Assembly (NCBI GenBank): GCA_001780955.1
Contig: MFJR01000009.1
Span: forward strand, 17,370-63,192
Direction: 5' to 3'
Source of the DNA: Candidatus Gottesmanbacteria bacterium RIFCSPLOWO2_01_FULL_39_12b
Lineage (GTDB): Bacteria > Patescibacteriota > Microgenomatia > 2-02-FULL-39-11
Length of the DNA: 45,823 nt
Positions 1 through 9,411 of the stretch are shown here, piece by piece (position 1 is the first letter of the stretch; the number at the start of each line of letters is the position of its first letter). A program made the position numbers and the translations under genes. Below the pieces are notes generated by a model. That model saw only the letters and a list, made by a program, of their open reading frames with translations. It ran no database searches and had not been told where the DNA came from.

Positions 1-983
1 AGTTCTCTTACCAATGCTCTCTGACGAGCGTTTATCATCTCGCTTACCCCTCCGCCTTGAGTTGCAGAACTGATATCCGGATCATGCAGTAGATCTATAG
101 CAGCCAGATGCGCCTCACTTCTAAGATCGAGCCCTACGGCGCCATAAACTGCGTAGCGCATCGCTTCCCGTTCGGTCAAATGTCGTACGGCGGCTATTCG
201 GTCACCTCCGCCCATCTGCGCCAAGGTAATTCGCCAATAATCTGTCATAACACGATCAGCAACACCATGGAATTCGACCTCAATCCCTTTAGATTGCCTG
301 CCTGTTACCAACCTTTGCCATCCATAATGGGTAACTCCAATAAGACCCGCAACTCCTTTCACAACCGCTCCACCGGCACTTAGTATTAAGCCTTGAAACC
401 CTCGTTCTATCATCCCTTCTATCTCAGCTCGAGGTAGTAAATCTATTACGGCCTTATCTAAGCCACCATTTGTAACGCTATGGGCAAATCCGGCGGCTTT
501 CAGCATTTCGTCTCGTTCTATCACTCCTAATGCAACAACAAGTTCTTCTGAGCTATGGAAAATACGCTCGCCTCCTCGTGTTTCTTGTTTACTCAACCCT
601 CTAATACCTTCGGCTCTTGCTTCGAGATCAGGGAAAATATGTTCTAAAAGTTTTTGTATATCAGAAAGTTGGTGTCCTTCTTTTTTCATTTTTTCTAGGG
701 TTGCTCTGACTTCTTCCACCATATCGAAAAGTTTCCGATCCAATTCTCTACCTAAATCATATTCTCCCACTTTGCCAATAAGCACTTCTTGACGTAAATT
801 ATCGCGATGGGGAGTTAGTTCCACCGAGGTAGTCCATTTTCTTCCTCCTCCATCATCACCAGAACCGTTTGCTTTTGCTCCATTACCGCCTGTTTCAACA
901 GGAGGACTAATAGGCAATCCACCAGCTTCTTTTGCTTCTACTGGTACTGGTGCTTGTATTGGTGCAGCAACGAGTATAGCCAT
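1..983 (-). CDS. hypothetical protein, C-terminus beyond window edge (partial)
   Basis: Manual reverse translation from CAT at 981-983 gives an uninterrupted frame MAILVAAPIQAPVPVEAKEAGGLPISPPVETGG...RALVRE to base 1. Not in ORF track because no stop lies in the window. Confidence 0.75.
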   Translation of the reverse strand, partial: MAILVAAPIQAPVPVEAKEAGGLPISPPVETGGNGAKANGSGDDGGGRKWTTSVELTPHRDNLRQEVLIGKVGEYDLGRELDRKLFDMVEEVRATLEKMKKEGHQLSDIQKLLEHIFPDLEARAEGIRGLSKQETRGGERIFHSSEELVVALGVIERDEMLKAAGFAHSVTNGGLDKAVIDLLPRAEIEGMIERGFQGLILSAGGAVVKGVAGLIGVTHYGWQRLVTGRQSKGIEVEFHGVADRVMTDYWRITLAQMGGGDRIAAVRHLTEREAMRYAVYGAVGLDLRSEAHLAAIDLLHDPDISSATQGGGVSEMINARQRALVRE

Positions 984-1074
984 ACTTTTCTCTTATTTCA
1001 CTCTAGCATAAAAAAATCATTCAATTCAATAGGGACTAGTAATTAAATTATTTTTTGTCTAGAATATTCATAAG

Positions 1075-2841
1075 ATGCCAGACGCTACAATGCCTGAAAG
1101 ACCACCCGTAGTTGCAGCTCCAAGACCGGTAGAAACCGGACCGGGAAAACCACCCGTAAAATCCTTACCCGAACTGCAGGGGCCGTTTGATCTCATGGTT
1201 GATCAGGTACTTCCTCAAGCAGAAAAAACCGGTATTTTAAGGCGTGACCCAGATTTATACGAGAAAGACGATCGACTTGCTTCTGTTACTGATCCGACCA
1301 AGAAAAAAGCACTTGCGGAAGCTCTTGCCGGTGAAAGTAGCGAAATTGCCCAGGCGATTAAAACACAGGCGAATTTCGAAAAAGCAGTAGCTGATGGTAC
1401 CGCTTCGAAAGCTGCCGATGGTACTTATACTGGTGATTTTGTAGTAAATTCGACTTTAGTTGCTACCGAAAAACCATTAGCAGAAGGCAATGTAATAATA
1501 GCTCACACCGGAGAAATCCGGGGACTCAGAAGGGTTGTTGCGGAAACTGAAGGTGACCCTCAACAACAAGAGTTAAATAAAAAAGCTAAAGAAGTTTTGG
1601 CAAATATAAGCAGTAATGTCCGCGTGATTACGCATGAAGGTGGAGTTGAAAAAGAAATTTCGTTACAAGTTTGGCAAGAACAAATCGATAAAAAAGCTTT
1701 GGAACTATGGAAAGCCGATAACCCCGCTGGAGCAGAAACTGTATATAATGACAGTACAAAAGTTTCACCTTTAGTTAGAGAAGCATATAAAGTTCGTGCC
1801 GAAGCTGGTTTGGACAGTAGTGCTCAATATAAACTTGTCTATGCCGCAGAAACCAAAAGTCCTTCTCCTGACGCCTCCGAACCAGGCGCAGCTGAAGCCA
1901 TAAGAAATAGCGAAACTGCTGACATGGTTCGTGACGGGGTAAGAGTATTTGCAGATTTACTAGGTACGGCAGGAGCAGATGGTATATATAAAAAAGATGC
2001 AGCTGATAATATAACAGGGGTTGACGGGAAAAAATTGAAAGCTCGTCAAGACCGTCATACACCTCTGGGAAGATTAGCTATCCTTATAGGAACCTACGAT
2101 GATATACAACGAACTCATCCGGCAGGTTCTGCACCCACAGACCAGCAACATAATCTTGCCACCCTTATTTATTCAGAACTAGGTAATTTAAAACCGACAC
2201 AAATCACCGACGGGGCACTGAGAGCAAGAATTTCCGAAATTAGGAAAGGTGATCCTTCTTTTAAGTCAAGATTAACTGACCTGAGAAATAAAATTATAAC
2301 TGAATGGCTTGAACCATACGGCATAGATCCGGTTAAATCCGGATTATCAAACGCAAACATCGTTGATGACATGCTTCTATCGCTTTTTTGCGAAGATAAT
2401 CTTGTAACACTTGATGCTCAACGAGGTACTTATGGCTTACCCGAACAAGCACAATATGTATTCGCTAGTTGGGGCGCCGAAGCTGGAGATAATAGAAGAA
2501 ATAATATCATTGCATTGGCGAAAAGCAAAGTTGCCAGTCGCTTTTTTACAAACGTATTTGGCTTTGATATTAAAGCGATGAAAAATAAAAACGCGGTAAA
2601 GGCTTATGCTGGTAAAGCGGTTAATACTATCGATCCCGAAATGCCCAAACGTCAAAAGGGCGCGTATATCGCGGTTACATCACGAGAGCTGGATGAGGAT
2701 ATTTTTGTAGAAATAGCAGAACAAAGAAAGCTCCCCAAAGTAATTGGTATAGGTATTCTGGGCTATATTATGTTTGCGCCAAATATACAAGGGCTTCTGG
2801 ACACTGACGCAAAAGAGAAAAACACCGGAGAACCTGGTTAA
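1075..2841 (+). CDS. hypothetical protein (588 aa), Pro-rich N-terminus, hydrophobic segment near C-terminus (VIGIGILGYIMFAP)
   Basis: Long ORF; TAGAAT -10-like element at 1060-1065; no family recognised. Confidence 0.8.
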   Translation: MPDATMPERPPVVAAPRPVETGPGKPPVKSLPELQGPFDLMVDQVLPQAEKTGILRRDPDLYEKDDRLASVTDPTKKKALAEALAGESSEIAQAIKTQANFEKAVADGTASKAADGTYTGDFVVNSTLVATEKPLAEGNVIIAHTGEIRGLRRVVAETEGDPQQQELNKKAKEVLANISSNVRVITHEGGVEKEISLQVWQEQIDKKALELWKADNPAGAETVYNDSTKVSPLVREAYKVRAEAGLDSSAQYKLVYAAETKSPSPDASEPGAAEAIRNSETADMVRDGVRVFADLLGTAGADGIYKKDAADNITGVDGKKLKARQDRHTPLGRLAILIGTYDDIQRTHPAGSAPTDQQHNLATLIYSELGNLKPTQITDGALRARISEIRKGDPSFKSRLTDLRNKIITEWLEPYGIDPVKSGLSNANIVDDMLLSLFCEDNLVTLDAQRGTYGLPEQAQYVFASWGAEAGDNRRNNIIALAKSKVASRFFTNVFGFDIKAMKNKNAVKAYAGKAVNTIDPEMPKRQKGAYIAVTSRELDEDIFVEIAEQRKLPKVIGIGILGYIMFAPNIQGLLDTDAKEKNTGEPG

Positions 2842-2933
2842 TAAACTTCATGATCACCCAGTTTATTTTTCTATTTCTTCTCCTTTTTATTCTTTATCTT
2901 CTTACCCGCAAAATCTCGATCTCTCTTTCGTGG

Positions 2934-2939
2934 TATAAT
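2934..2939 (+). promoter_or_regulatory. extended -10 (TGGTATAAT) for HEPN-MNT pair
   Basis: TGnTATAAT ending 11 nt before the ATG at 2951. Confidence 0.5.
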
Positions 2940-2950
2940 TTAGACAGTAT

Positions 2951-3337
2951 ATGAACGCCAAAGATTTCTTACAATATTGGCTTAAAGCCGCCGCAGATGA
3001 TTTCGATACAGCTGAGAAGCTTATTCAGGTAAAAAAATATCACCATGGACTTTTTTTCTGTCATTTAGCATTAGAAAAACTGCTTAAGGGATTGGTGTAC
3101 AAAAATACCCAAAACCACGCAGATCCTATCCATGATCTGAAAAAACTTGCGCTGCAAGCTAGTTTGGATATTGTCAAAATACAGGAGAAAGAACTGGATG
3201 AAATCACTACCTGGAACATTCGCGCCAGATACGACTCATATAAATTCGAATTTTACAAAAAAGCAAACAAGGAATTCACCCATCGCTGGTTTTCAAAAGC
3301 GAAGGACATATACCTATGGCTCAAAAATCAATTTTAA
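2951..3337 (+). CDS. HEPN domain protein (toxin-like)
   Basis: Typical HEPN sequence (YWLKAAADDFDTAEKLIQVKKYHHGLFFCHLALEKLLKGLVYK); overlaps a nucleotidyltransferase gene. Confidence 0.88.
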   Translation: MNAKDFLQYWLKAAADDFDTAEKLIQVKKYHHGLFFCHLALEKLLKGLVYKNTQNHADPIHDLKKLALQASLDIVKIQEKELDEITTWNIRARYDSYKFEFYKKANKEFTHRWFSKAKDIYLWLKNQF

Positions 3338-3642
3338 AAGCAGAACCGGAAATCTTAATCAAAGAATATAAAAAGGTGCTGAAAAAAAGCGGTATCCCTG
3401 TGGAAAAAATGATTCTCTTTGGCTCATATGCCAAAGGCAATGCAAAATCTTGGAGTGATTTGGATCTTTGTGTAGTTTCAAAAACATTTGGCAAAGATTA
3501 CTATGACGAAATGGTGATGCTCAAAACCCTTGCTTCAGATATTGAATCAATGATCGAACCTCACCCTTATAATCCTAAAGATCTGAATGATCCCTTTGAC
3601 GCTCTTGCTTACGAAATCAAAAAAACCGGCAAAGTAGTATAA
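3316..3642 (+). CDS. MNT-type nucleotidyltransferase (antitoxin of HEPN-MNT pair)
   Basis: GSYAKGNAKSWSDLDLCVVS = GSxxxG...SDxDxxV motif. Confidence 0.88.
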   Translation: MAQKSILKAEPEILIKEYKKVLKKSGIPVEKMILFGSYAKGNAKSWSDLDLCVVSKTFGKDYYDEMVMLKTLASDIESMIEPHPYNPKDLNDPFDALAYEIKKTGKVV

Positions 3643-3654
3643 AAAATACAAACG

Positions 3655-4362
3655 ATGTTTATTCATCTTATCCTTTTCTTTTTCCTTTTAATTCTTCTTT
3701 TTGCGATCTCTAAAAAAATCTCATCCAATATTTACGCTCTGGTTTTTCTGATTAGCAAAAGCGAAAAAGTGGCCCTTTACTCTTTAAGTTTTCTTTTTCT
3801 GCCCGGTACCATTATCCATGAAGTCTCCCATTTTATCCTGGCTACTTTATTAAAAGTTCCTACCGGAGAATTATCAGTCCTGCCAAAGGTGGAAAAAAGC
3901 GGTGAGGTCAAAGCCGGTAAACTGGAAATAGGAAATGTTGACCCTTTCCGCAGAACCTTGGTCGGAATCTCACCTTTGATTTCTGGTCTAATAATTATTT
4001 ATCTCGTCGGTCATTACCTTCTGCCTAATAATTTTTCTTGGGCTTCAATTAATCCTTTGTTGTTATTTATTACCGGTTATTTGTTATTTGTGGTTACAAC
4101 CACCATGTTCTCCAGCAAAAAAGATCTGGAGAGCCTGATTATCGCCGGTCCGATTACGTTACTCATTTTTATAGCTTTCTATTTTTTAGGTGTTCGCGTC
4201 TTTTTTTCTGAAGCCTTAAGTGAAAAAATTGGTTTAGTGTTTGGTAACCTTAACTTTTATTTGGGATTTGCAAGCGGAGTTAACCTCATAATTTTTACTT
4301 TGCTGCATTTAAAGCTTATCTTCTGGCAAAAAATTCTCAAAAGGAAAATACAGTCTTTTTAG
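3655..4362 (+). CDS. multi-TM membrane protein with HExxH motif, M50-like putative metalloprotease
   Basis: Hydrophobic helices plus GTIIHEVSHFILATLL (HEVSH). Confidence 0.6.
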   Translation: MFIHLILFFFLLILLFAISKKISSNIYALVFLISKSEKVALYSLSFLFLPGTIIHEVSHFILATLLKVPTGELSVLPKVEKSGEVKAGKLEIGNVDPFRRTLVGISPLISGLIIIYLVGHYLLPNNFSWASINPLLLFITGYLLFVVTTTMFSSKKDLESLIIAGPITLLIFIAFYFLGVRVFFSEALSEKIGLVFGNLNFYLGFASGVNLIIFTLLHLKLIFWQKILKRKIQSF

Positions 4363-7349
4363 GTGTGTGTCGTCACTAAATTATCCTCGGTTGGTTTTTG
4401 AGGAGTCAGATATTGCTCAAGAGGATTTTTCGGTTGAAGTTTGTCCGCCACAGCCGGCGGATTAGGGATTGAAGTTGACGTACTTACAACTTTTGGCGGC
4501 TCCTGTTCTGGTAACGGCGCTACCGAAATTTCCTGATTAACCGGCTTTTCTGTCTCTTTTTTAGCCTCTATCTTTTTAACCACAAAAGTCAACTGATTTC
4601 CGTCATAATCTATGACTATGGTTCCTCCGGTTACCAGTTCTCCTTTTATGAGCATGGAAGAAATCGGGTTTTCGACCATCCTTTGAATGGTTCGGCGCAG
4701 TGGTCTTGCCCCAAACAAAGGATCAAAACCTTGCTCGGCTAAATATATTTTAGCTTTCTCAGAAAATTCTATAGCAATATTTTGTTCGATTAATAGCTTG
4801 GACAAAATTTTTGCCTGTAAATCGACAATTTTCCCCATATGCTCCCGGCTTAAAGGACGAAACACGACCACCTCATCAAAACGGTTAAGAAGCTCGGCTT
4901 TGAAAAACTTGCGCAGCTCCTCCATGAGTCTTTTTGCCAAACGCACAAATAATTCCTCTTCGGAATCTTTTTTTGGGGGTAAGCTGTCGTTTACAGGTAC
5001 TAATGGAACTGATGTAATCTGCTTAACTTTTTCTTTCTTCTCAACTAATTTATCAGGGCTAGTCTGTATAACGTCACCAGTTGTATCATTTGTCTTCTGA
5101 TGTTTGATCATCTCTTCCTGAATAATGCCACTGCCTAAATTTGAAGTACAGATCACAATCGTATTTTTAAAAGAAACTGTATGGCCTTTATTATCGGTCA
5201 ACCTGCCGTCATCAAGAAGCTGGATTAGAATATTAAAAACATCCGGATGCGCCTTTTCAATTTCGTCAAAAAGTACAACTGCATATGGCCTTCTTCGCAC
5301 TGCCTCAGTTAATTGCCCTCCTTCTTCATAACCGACGTATCCGGGTGGAGCACCGATCAGTTTAGCCACTTCGTGCTTTTCCATATACTCAGTCATATCA
5401 AGCCTGACGATCATTTCTTCGGCACCAAATAAAATTTCGGCCAGTGCTTTTGCCAGTTCGGTCTTCCCGACCCCGGTTGGTCCCATAAAGATAAAACTGC
5501 CAATTGGCCTCTTGTTCGATTTCAGACCGGCTCTGCCTCGTCTGACCGCTTCAGAAACTGCTGAAACCGCCTCTTCCTGATCAATTAAACGCTTATGAAT
5601 TATATTTTCCAGATCAAGAAGTTTGGTTGACTCGCTTTCGGTCAGCCTACTAATAGGAATATTTGTCCAGCGGGAAATTACTTCGGCGATTATTGCAGGA
5701 GTAACAGCGTTGGTAGTGGTTGATTTTTTCACCTGATATTGTTCTTTCAGTTCGGTCAAAGAGTGTTGTAAGTCTTCTATCTCTTTGGATAGAACTTCTG
5801 CCCTGACTTTATCGTTGCTTTTTTCGGCTTCCAACTTTTCATTGGTTAATTTTTTCAATCTCTCTTCACCGCTTTTAATTTCCTCCGGAAGCGATATGGC
5901 TGGAAGCCTGACAGAGGCGGCGGCTTCATCAATTAGATCAACCGCTTTATCAGGTAAAAAACGGTCTCCGACGTATCTTTGAGAAAGTTTTACCGCTTCT
6001 TCAATAGCGCTATCCGTAATTTTTACCCGGTGAAAAGCTTCGTATTTATCCCGAATTGCGGTCAACATTTCAATTGCCACCTCAATCGTAGGCTCTAATA
6101 CCAGAACCGGCTGAAATCTGCGTTCAAGAGCTGGATCTTTCTCGATATGTTTACGGTATTCAGTTATGGTAGTAGTTCCAATTGCCTGCAGCTCTCCTCG
6201 AGCCAGAGAAGGCTTCAAGATATTTGAAGCGTCCATCGATCCTTCTCCAGTGCCTCCTGCTCCTACCATATTATGAAGTTCATCAATAAAGAGAATTATA
6301 GCTCCACTGGCAGCTTTTACTTCCCGAATAAGATTTTTTAACCTTTCTTCAAACTCACCCCTGTGTTTAGCCCCGGCAATTAAAGACATCAAATCAAGCG
6401 ATAAAATCTTTTTATGAAGAAGAGTTTCTGGCACATCACCATGAGCAATACGCTCTGCCAATCCTTCAACAATGGCCGTTTTCCCCACTCCTGCTTCTCC
6501 AATTAAGACGGGGTTATTTTTAGTCCGGCGCGAGAGAATGTGAATGATCCGCTCGATTTCCCAACTTCTGCCTACCACCGGATCAAGTTCGCTGCGTGCG
6601 GCTTTAGCGGTCAAATCCTCTGTATATTCTTCTAAAGTTGAGGTTTTTTTCTTGGTTTCTTCTATATCTTCTTTTTTACCGGTTATCTTCTGATTCAGTA
6701 TCTCTGTTTTTAGATTAAATTTAACCAGAGTCTGAGCGGCTAATCCTTCGCCTTCTTTAGAGAGTGCCAGCAGCACGTGCTCCGGAGATATAAACTCAAA
6801 ACCTAAAACCCGGGCAACCGACAGGGAAATTTCTAAAACTCGTTTCACTCTGGGTGAAAAATGGGGCTGGGAGTCAAAATTACCCATTTTAAATCCCTTT
6901 TCAAGCGTTGTCTGTAGCTCTATTGGAGTAACCTTACACTCTGAAACCAGCTGATAAATTGCGTTATCATGAAGAAGCGCCCATAAGACGTATTCTGTAT
7001 CTACATACTGCTGTTTTAATTCCCGGGCCTTACTTACCGACAGCATCAAAGATTGATTGGCTCTTTGAGTAAGCCGGGATAAAACATCCATTCCGACTCG
7101 TTTATTCATGTCTATGGCGGTACCAACGGGTGAATTAACCACCTGTTGAGGTTGACCGACACCTTGAGAAACAGTAGAAGATCCAGGTATTATATTTGTA
7201 ACAGGCTCTGAAGGATTAACAGAATCGGATTGAGTCGTTGGCAGGTCAACCAGTCTATTGTCAAGAGTACCGTCAACTGATGATGCTGGTGGTGAAACTG
7301 ATGAACTCTTTTTAAAATAACGGGAAAAATTAAAAATCTGTCCAGGCAT
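4359..7349 (-). CDS. clpC: ClpC-type AAA+ unfoldase with N- and C-terminal extensions
   Basis: Clp N domain; two Walker A motifs ([16 protein letters not shown]); short M domain; SNLGS and [13 protein letters not shown] motifs. Confidence 0.95.
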   Translation of the reverse strand: MPGQIFNFSRYFKKSSSVSPPASSVDGTLDNRLVDLPTTQSDSVNPSEPVTNIIPGSSTVSQGVGQPQQVVNSPVGTAIDMNKRVGMDVLSRLTQRANQSLMLSVSKARELKQQYVDTEYVLWALLHDNAIYQLVSECKVTPIELQTTLEKGFKMGNFDSQPHFSPRVKRVLEISLSVARVLGFEFISPEHVLLALSKEGEGLAAQTLVKFNLKTEILNQKITGKKEDIEETKKKTSTLEEYTEDLTAKAARSELDPVVGRSWEIERIIHILSRRTKNNPVLIGEAGVGKTAIVEGLAERIAHGDVPETLLHKKILSLDLMSLIAGAKHRGEFEERLKNLIREVKAASGAIILFIDELHNMVGAGGTGEGSMDASNILKPSLARGELQAIGTTTITEYRKHIEKDPALERRFQPVLVLEPTIEVAIEMLTAIRDKYEAFHRVKITDSAIEEAVKLSQRYVGDRFLPDKAVDLIDEAAASVRLPAISLPEEIKSGEERLKKLTNEKLEAEKSNDKVRAEVLSKEIEDLQHSLTELKEQYQVKKSTTTNAVTPAIIAEVISRWTNIPISRLTESESTKLLDLENIIHKRLIDQEEAVSAVSEAVRRGRAGLKSNKRPIGSFIFMGPTGVGKTELAKALAEILFGAEEMIVRLDMTEYMEKHEVAKLIGAPPGYVGYEEGGQLTEAVRRRPYAVVLFDEIEKAHPDVFNILIQLLDDGRLTDNKGHTVSFKNTIVICTSNLGSGIIQEEMIKHQKTNDTTGDVIQTSPDKLVEKKEKVKQITSVPLVPVNDSLPPKKDSEEELFVRLAKRLMEELRKFFKAELLNRFDEVVVFRPLSREHMGKIVDLQAKILSKLLIEQNIAIEFSEKAKIYLAEQGFDPLFGARPLRRTIQRMVENPISSMLIKGELVTGGTIVIDYDGNQLTFVVKKIEAKKETEKPVNQEISVAPLPEQEPPKVVSTSTSIPNPPAVADKLQPKNPLEQYLTPQKPTEDNLVTTHT
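4440..4463 (-). repeat. intragenic palindromic mini-repeat AATCCGCCGGCTGTGGCGGACAAA (copy A)
   Basis: Near-identical to 44514-44535; lies in the clpC C-terminal extension. Confidence 0.55.
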
Positions 7350-7356
7350 TAACTCT

Positions 7357-7386
7357 AGTAAACCATTTTCTGGAATTCATTGTCAA
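7357..7386 (-). promoter_or_regulatory. putative sigma70 promoter of clpC (TTGACA-18-TTTACT)
   Basis: -35 TGTCAA at 7381-7386 and -10 AGTAAA at 7357-7362 on the + strand; ATG begins about 8 nt after the -10. Confidence 0.5.
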
Positions 7387-7514
7387 GATTCTCCTTACAT
7401 AAAAAATTCTGTTATTTTCACGGAAAACTATCTGGTTTAGTAGTAATTTGTATATCATTGCACTAGTTGCATGGATGTTTTTCACATTTTATCCTCAAGT
7501 TAGACTAATTTTTT

Positions 7515-8702
7515 ATGGAACAACATTCTGTCCCGCGTAATATCAGTGGTTTCCAGTTTCATCTGATTGGCGATATGACTCTTCGCCAGTTTGGTTATAT
7601 CGCCACTGCGGCAATTTCGGCTTTCTTAATTTTTAAAGTGGCGCCATTGCCCGCCATCATTAAATATCCGCTCATGGGTTTAGTCGGCCTATCCGGCTTT
7701 GCTTTTGCTTTCTTACCAATACAGGAAAGACCGCTGGATCGTTGGATTGTGGCCTTTATAAAATCTGTTTTTTCGCCAACTCAATACCTTTGGTTAAAAG
7801 AGGGGATTGTCCCAGAAGTATTAACCAGACCGTCAAACGTTTATACAAAAATCATACCCCAAGCTCATCAGGCAAATCATAATGACGCCAGAGAAAAGTT
7901 GCGTACTTATCTTGCCAGTTTACCCACCCAACCAAACCAAATACTTAATCAGCAAGAAAAAACTTATATAGATAAAACGTTGTTGCTTTTTAACACATCG
8001 GTAGTTTCAGTAAATTCTTCAATAAATACCAACTTAACCACGCCTATCCTAGAGACTAAATTTACCCCCACGCCCGTTAATCAGAACACACCAAAAACAA
8101 CCTCTCCTCCTCCGGTTACTCCTCCCCAAACAGCCCACCAAGAACAGCCAGTAGCCCCAACACCTGACCACCTTAAACTTCAAGCGCAACTGGCCGAACT
8201 TTCTTCTCAAAAAGAAGACTTAGCCCGCCAACTGGCCAGTTTGAGACAAGAATTGAAAACTACAACTCAAAAAGTAGTCACCCCTTCTCAATCTCACGAT
8301 ACGGAAAAAGAGATGACGGTAAAAACAGTTTCACCAAAAAACCTGGTCGAAGAGATAGGTCTGATGAATATTCCTCAAACACCAAATATCGTTATTGGGG
8401 TTATTAAAGACGGCCAAAAAAGATTGTTGCCAAATATCATTATCACGATAAAAGATCCTCAAGGTGTTCCGCTTAGGGCGATCAAAACCAATAAACTGGG
8501 TCAATTTATAACCGCAACCCCCCTACCCAATGGAACTTATTTACTAGAGATTGAAGACCCGCTGAAACGTTATTCTTTTGATCTTATTCAGATTACGGTT
8601 AACGGCAAGGTTTTTTCTCCCATAGAAATTATCGCCAAAGGTGAAAAAGAAATAATGAGAGAAAAACTAGCAAAAGAATTATTTGGAGGTGCTAATATAT
8701 AG
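7515..8702 (+). CDS. PrgI family protein with C-terminal carboxypeptidase-regulatory-like (Ig-like) domain
   Basis: N-terminus VPRNISGFQFHLIGDMTLRQFGYIATAAISAFL is PrgI-like; coiled coil; C-term GVIKDGQKRLLPNIIITIKDPQGVPLRAIKTNKLGQF...PNGTYLLEI. Confidence 0.85.
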   Translation: MEQHSVPRNISGFQFHLIGDMTLRQFGYIATAAISAFLIFKVAPLPAIIKYPLMGLVGLSGFAFAFLPIQERPLDRWIVAFIKSVFSPTQYLWLKEGIVPEVLTRPSNVYTKIIPQAHQANHNDAREKLRTYLASLPTQPNQILNQQEKTYIDKTLLLFNTSVVSVNSSINTNLTTPILETKFTPTPVNQNTPKTTSPPPVTPPQTAHQEQPVAPTPDHLKLQAQLAELSSQKEDLARQLASLRQELKTTTQKVVTPSQSHDTEKEMTVKTVSPKNLVEEIGLMNIPQTPNIVIGVIKDGQKRLLPNIIITIKDPQGVPLRAIKTNKLGQFITATPLPNGTYLLEIEDPLKRYSFDLIQITVNGKVFSPIEIIAKGEKEIMREKLAKELFGGANI

Positions 8703-8704
8703 TT

Positions 8705-9388
8705 ATGGCTCAACCCACCTCGACACCCATCCGGGCAACGACCCAGGAATTTTTAGAAATCGAAGATGTTTTAGAAGATGTCGTACTTCTTAGAAGCGGT
8801 GCGGCTGCTCTTGTCATCGAAACATCTGCAGTCAATTTTGGTCTGCTTTCAGAAGAAGAACAGGATTCGCTGATTTATGCTTACGCATCGTTACTGAATT
8901 CCTTGTCTTTTCCTCTTCAGGTAGTAATTTTATCCAAGAGTATGGATATTTCCTCTTATATCGAGCTGGTCACTCAAACAGAGGAAAAACAACCTAATCA
9001 ACTAATTAAAGATCGTTTAAAAAACTATCGGGAATTTATCCTCTCGATCATAAAGGAAAATAAAGTATTGGAAAAAAAATTCTATCTGGTTATTCCGTTT
9101 TCGACTTTAGAACTTGGCATAAAAAGCTCATTTAATGTTTCTGGCGGCAATAAAAAACTGCCCTTTTCAAAAGATTATATTTTATCCCGGGCTAAAACCG
9201 CTCTTTTCCCCAAAAGGGATCACTTGATGCGCCAGCTTGGCCGAATCGGGCTTAAAGGCAGACAGTTAAACACTCAAGAACTAGTCGAGTTATTCTATAA
9301 TATTTACAACCCGACCATCACTGGTGAACGCTTAGGGGAAATAGCGGGTTATTCAAAGCCCTTGGTCGAAGGTTTAGGGAAAATATAA
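8705..9388 (+). CDS. TraC-like domain protein of a T4SS locus
   Basis: Directly between PrgI and VirB4 genes; content matches the TraC-like protein seen in CPR T4SS loci. Confidence 0.65.
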   Translation: MAQPTSTPIRATTQEFLEIEDVLEDVVLLRSGAAALVIETSAVNFGLLSEEEQDSLIYAYASLLNSLSFPLQVVILSKSMDISSYIELVTQTEEKQPNQLIKDRLKNYREFILSIIKENKVLEKKFYLVIPFSTLELGIKSSFNVSGGNKKLPFSKDYILSRAKTALFPKRDHLMRQLGRIGLKGRQLNTQELVELFYNIYNPTITGERLGEIAGYSKPLVEGLGKI

Positions 9389-9411
9389 AATTTAACCGAC
9401 AAGTAATTATT

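Noticed and set aside
108-383. 91-aa plus-strand ORF
   Set aside because: Antisense to the long open minus-strand frame 1..983, which has better protein-like composition.
1775-2655. Minus-strand ORFs 1775..2062, 2169..2372, 2437..2655
   Set aside because: Nested antisense to the continuous 588-aa ORF; low-complexity or atypical composition.
4687-5982. Plus-strand ORFs 4687..5100, 5125..5331, 5785..5982
   Set aside because: Antisense shadows of clpC.
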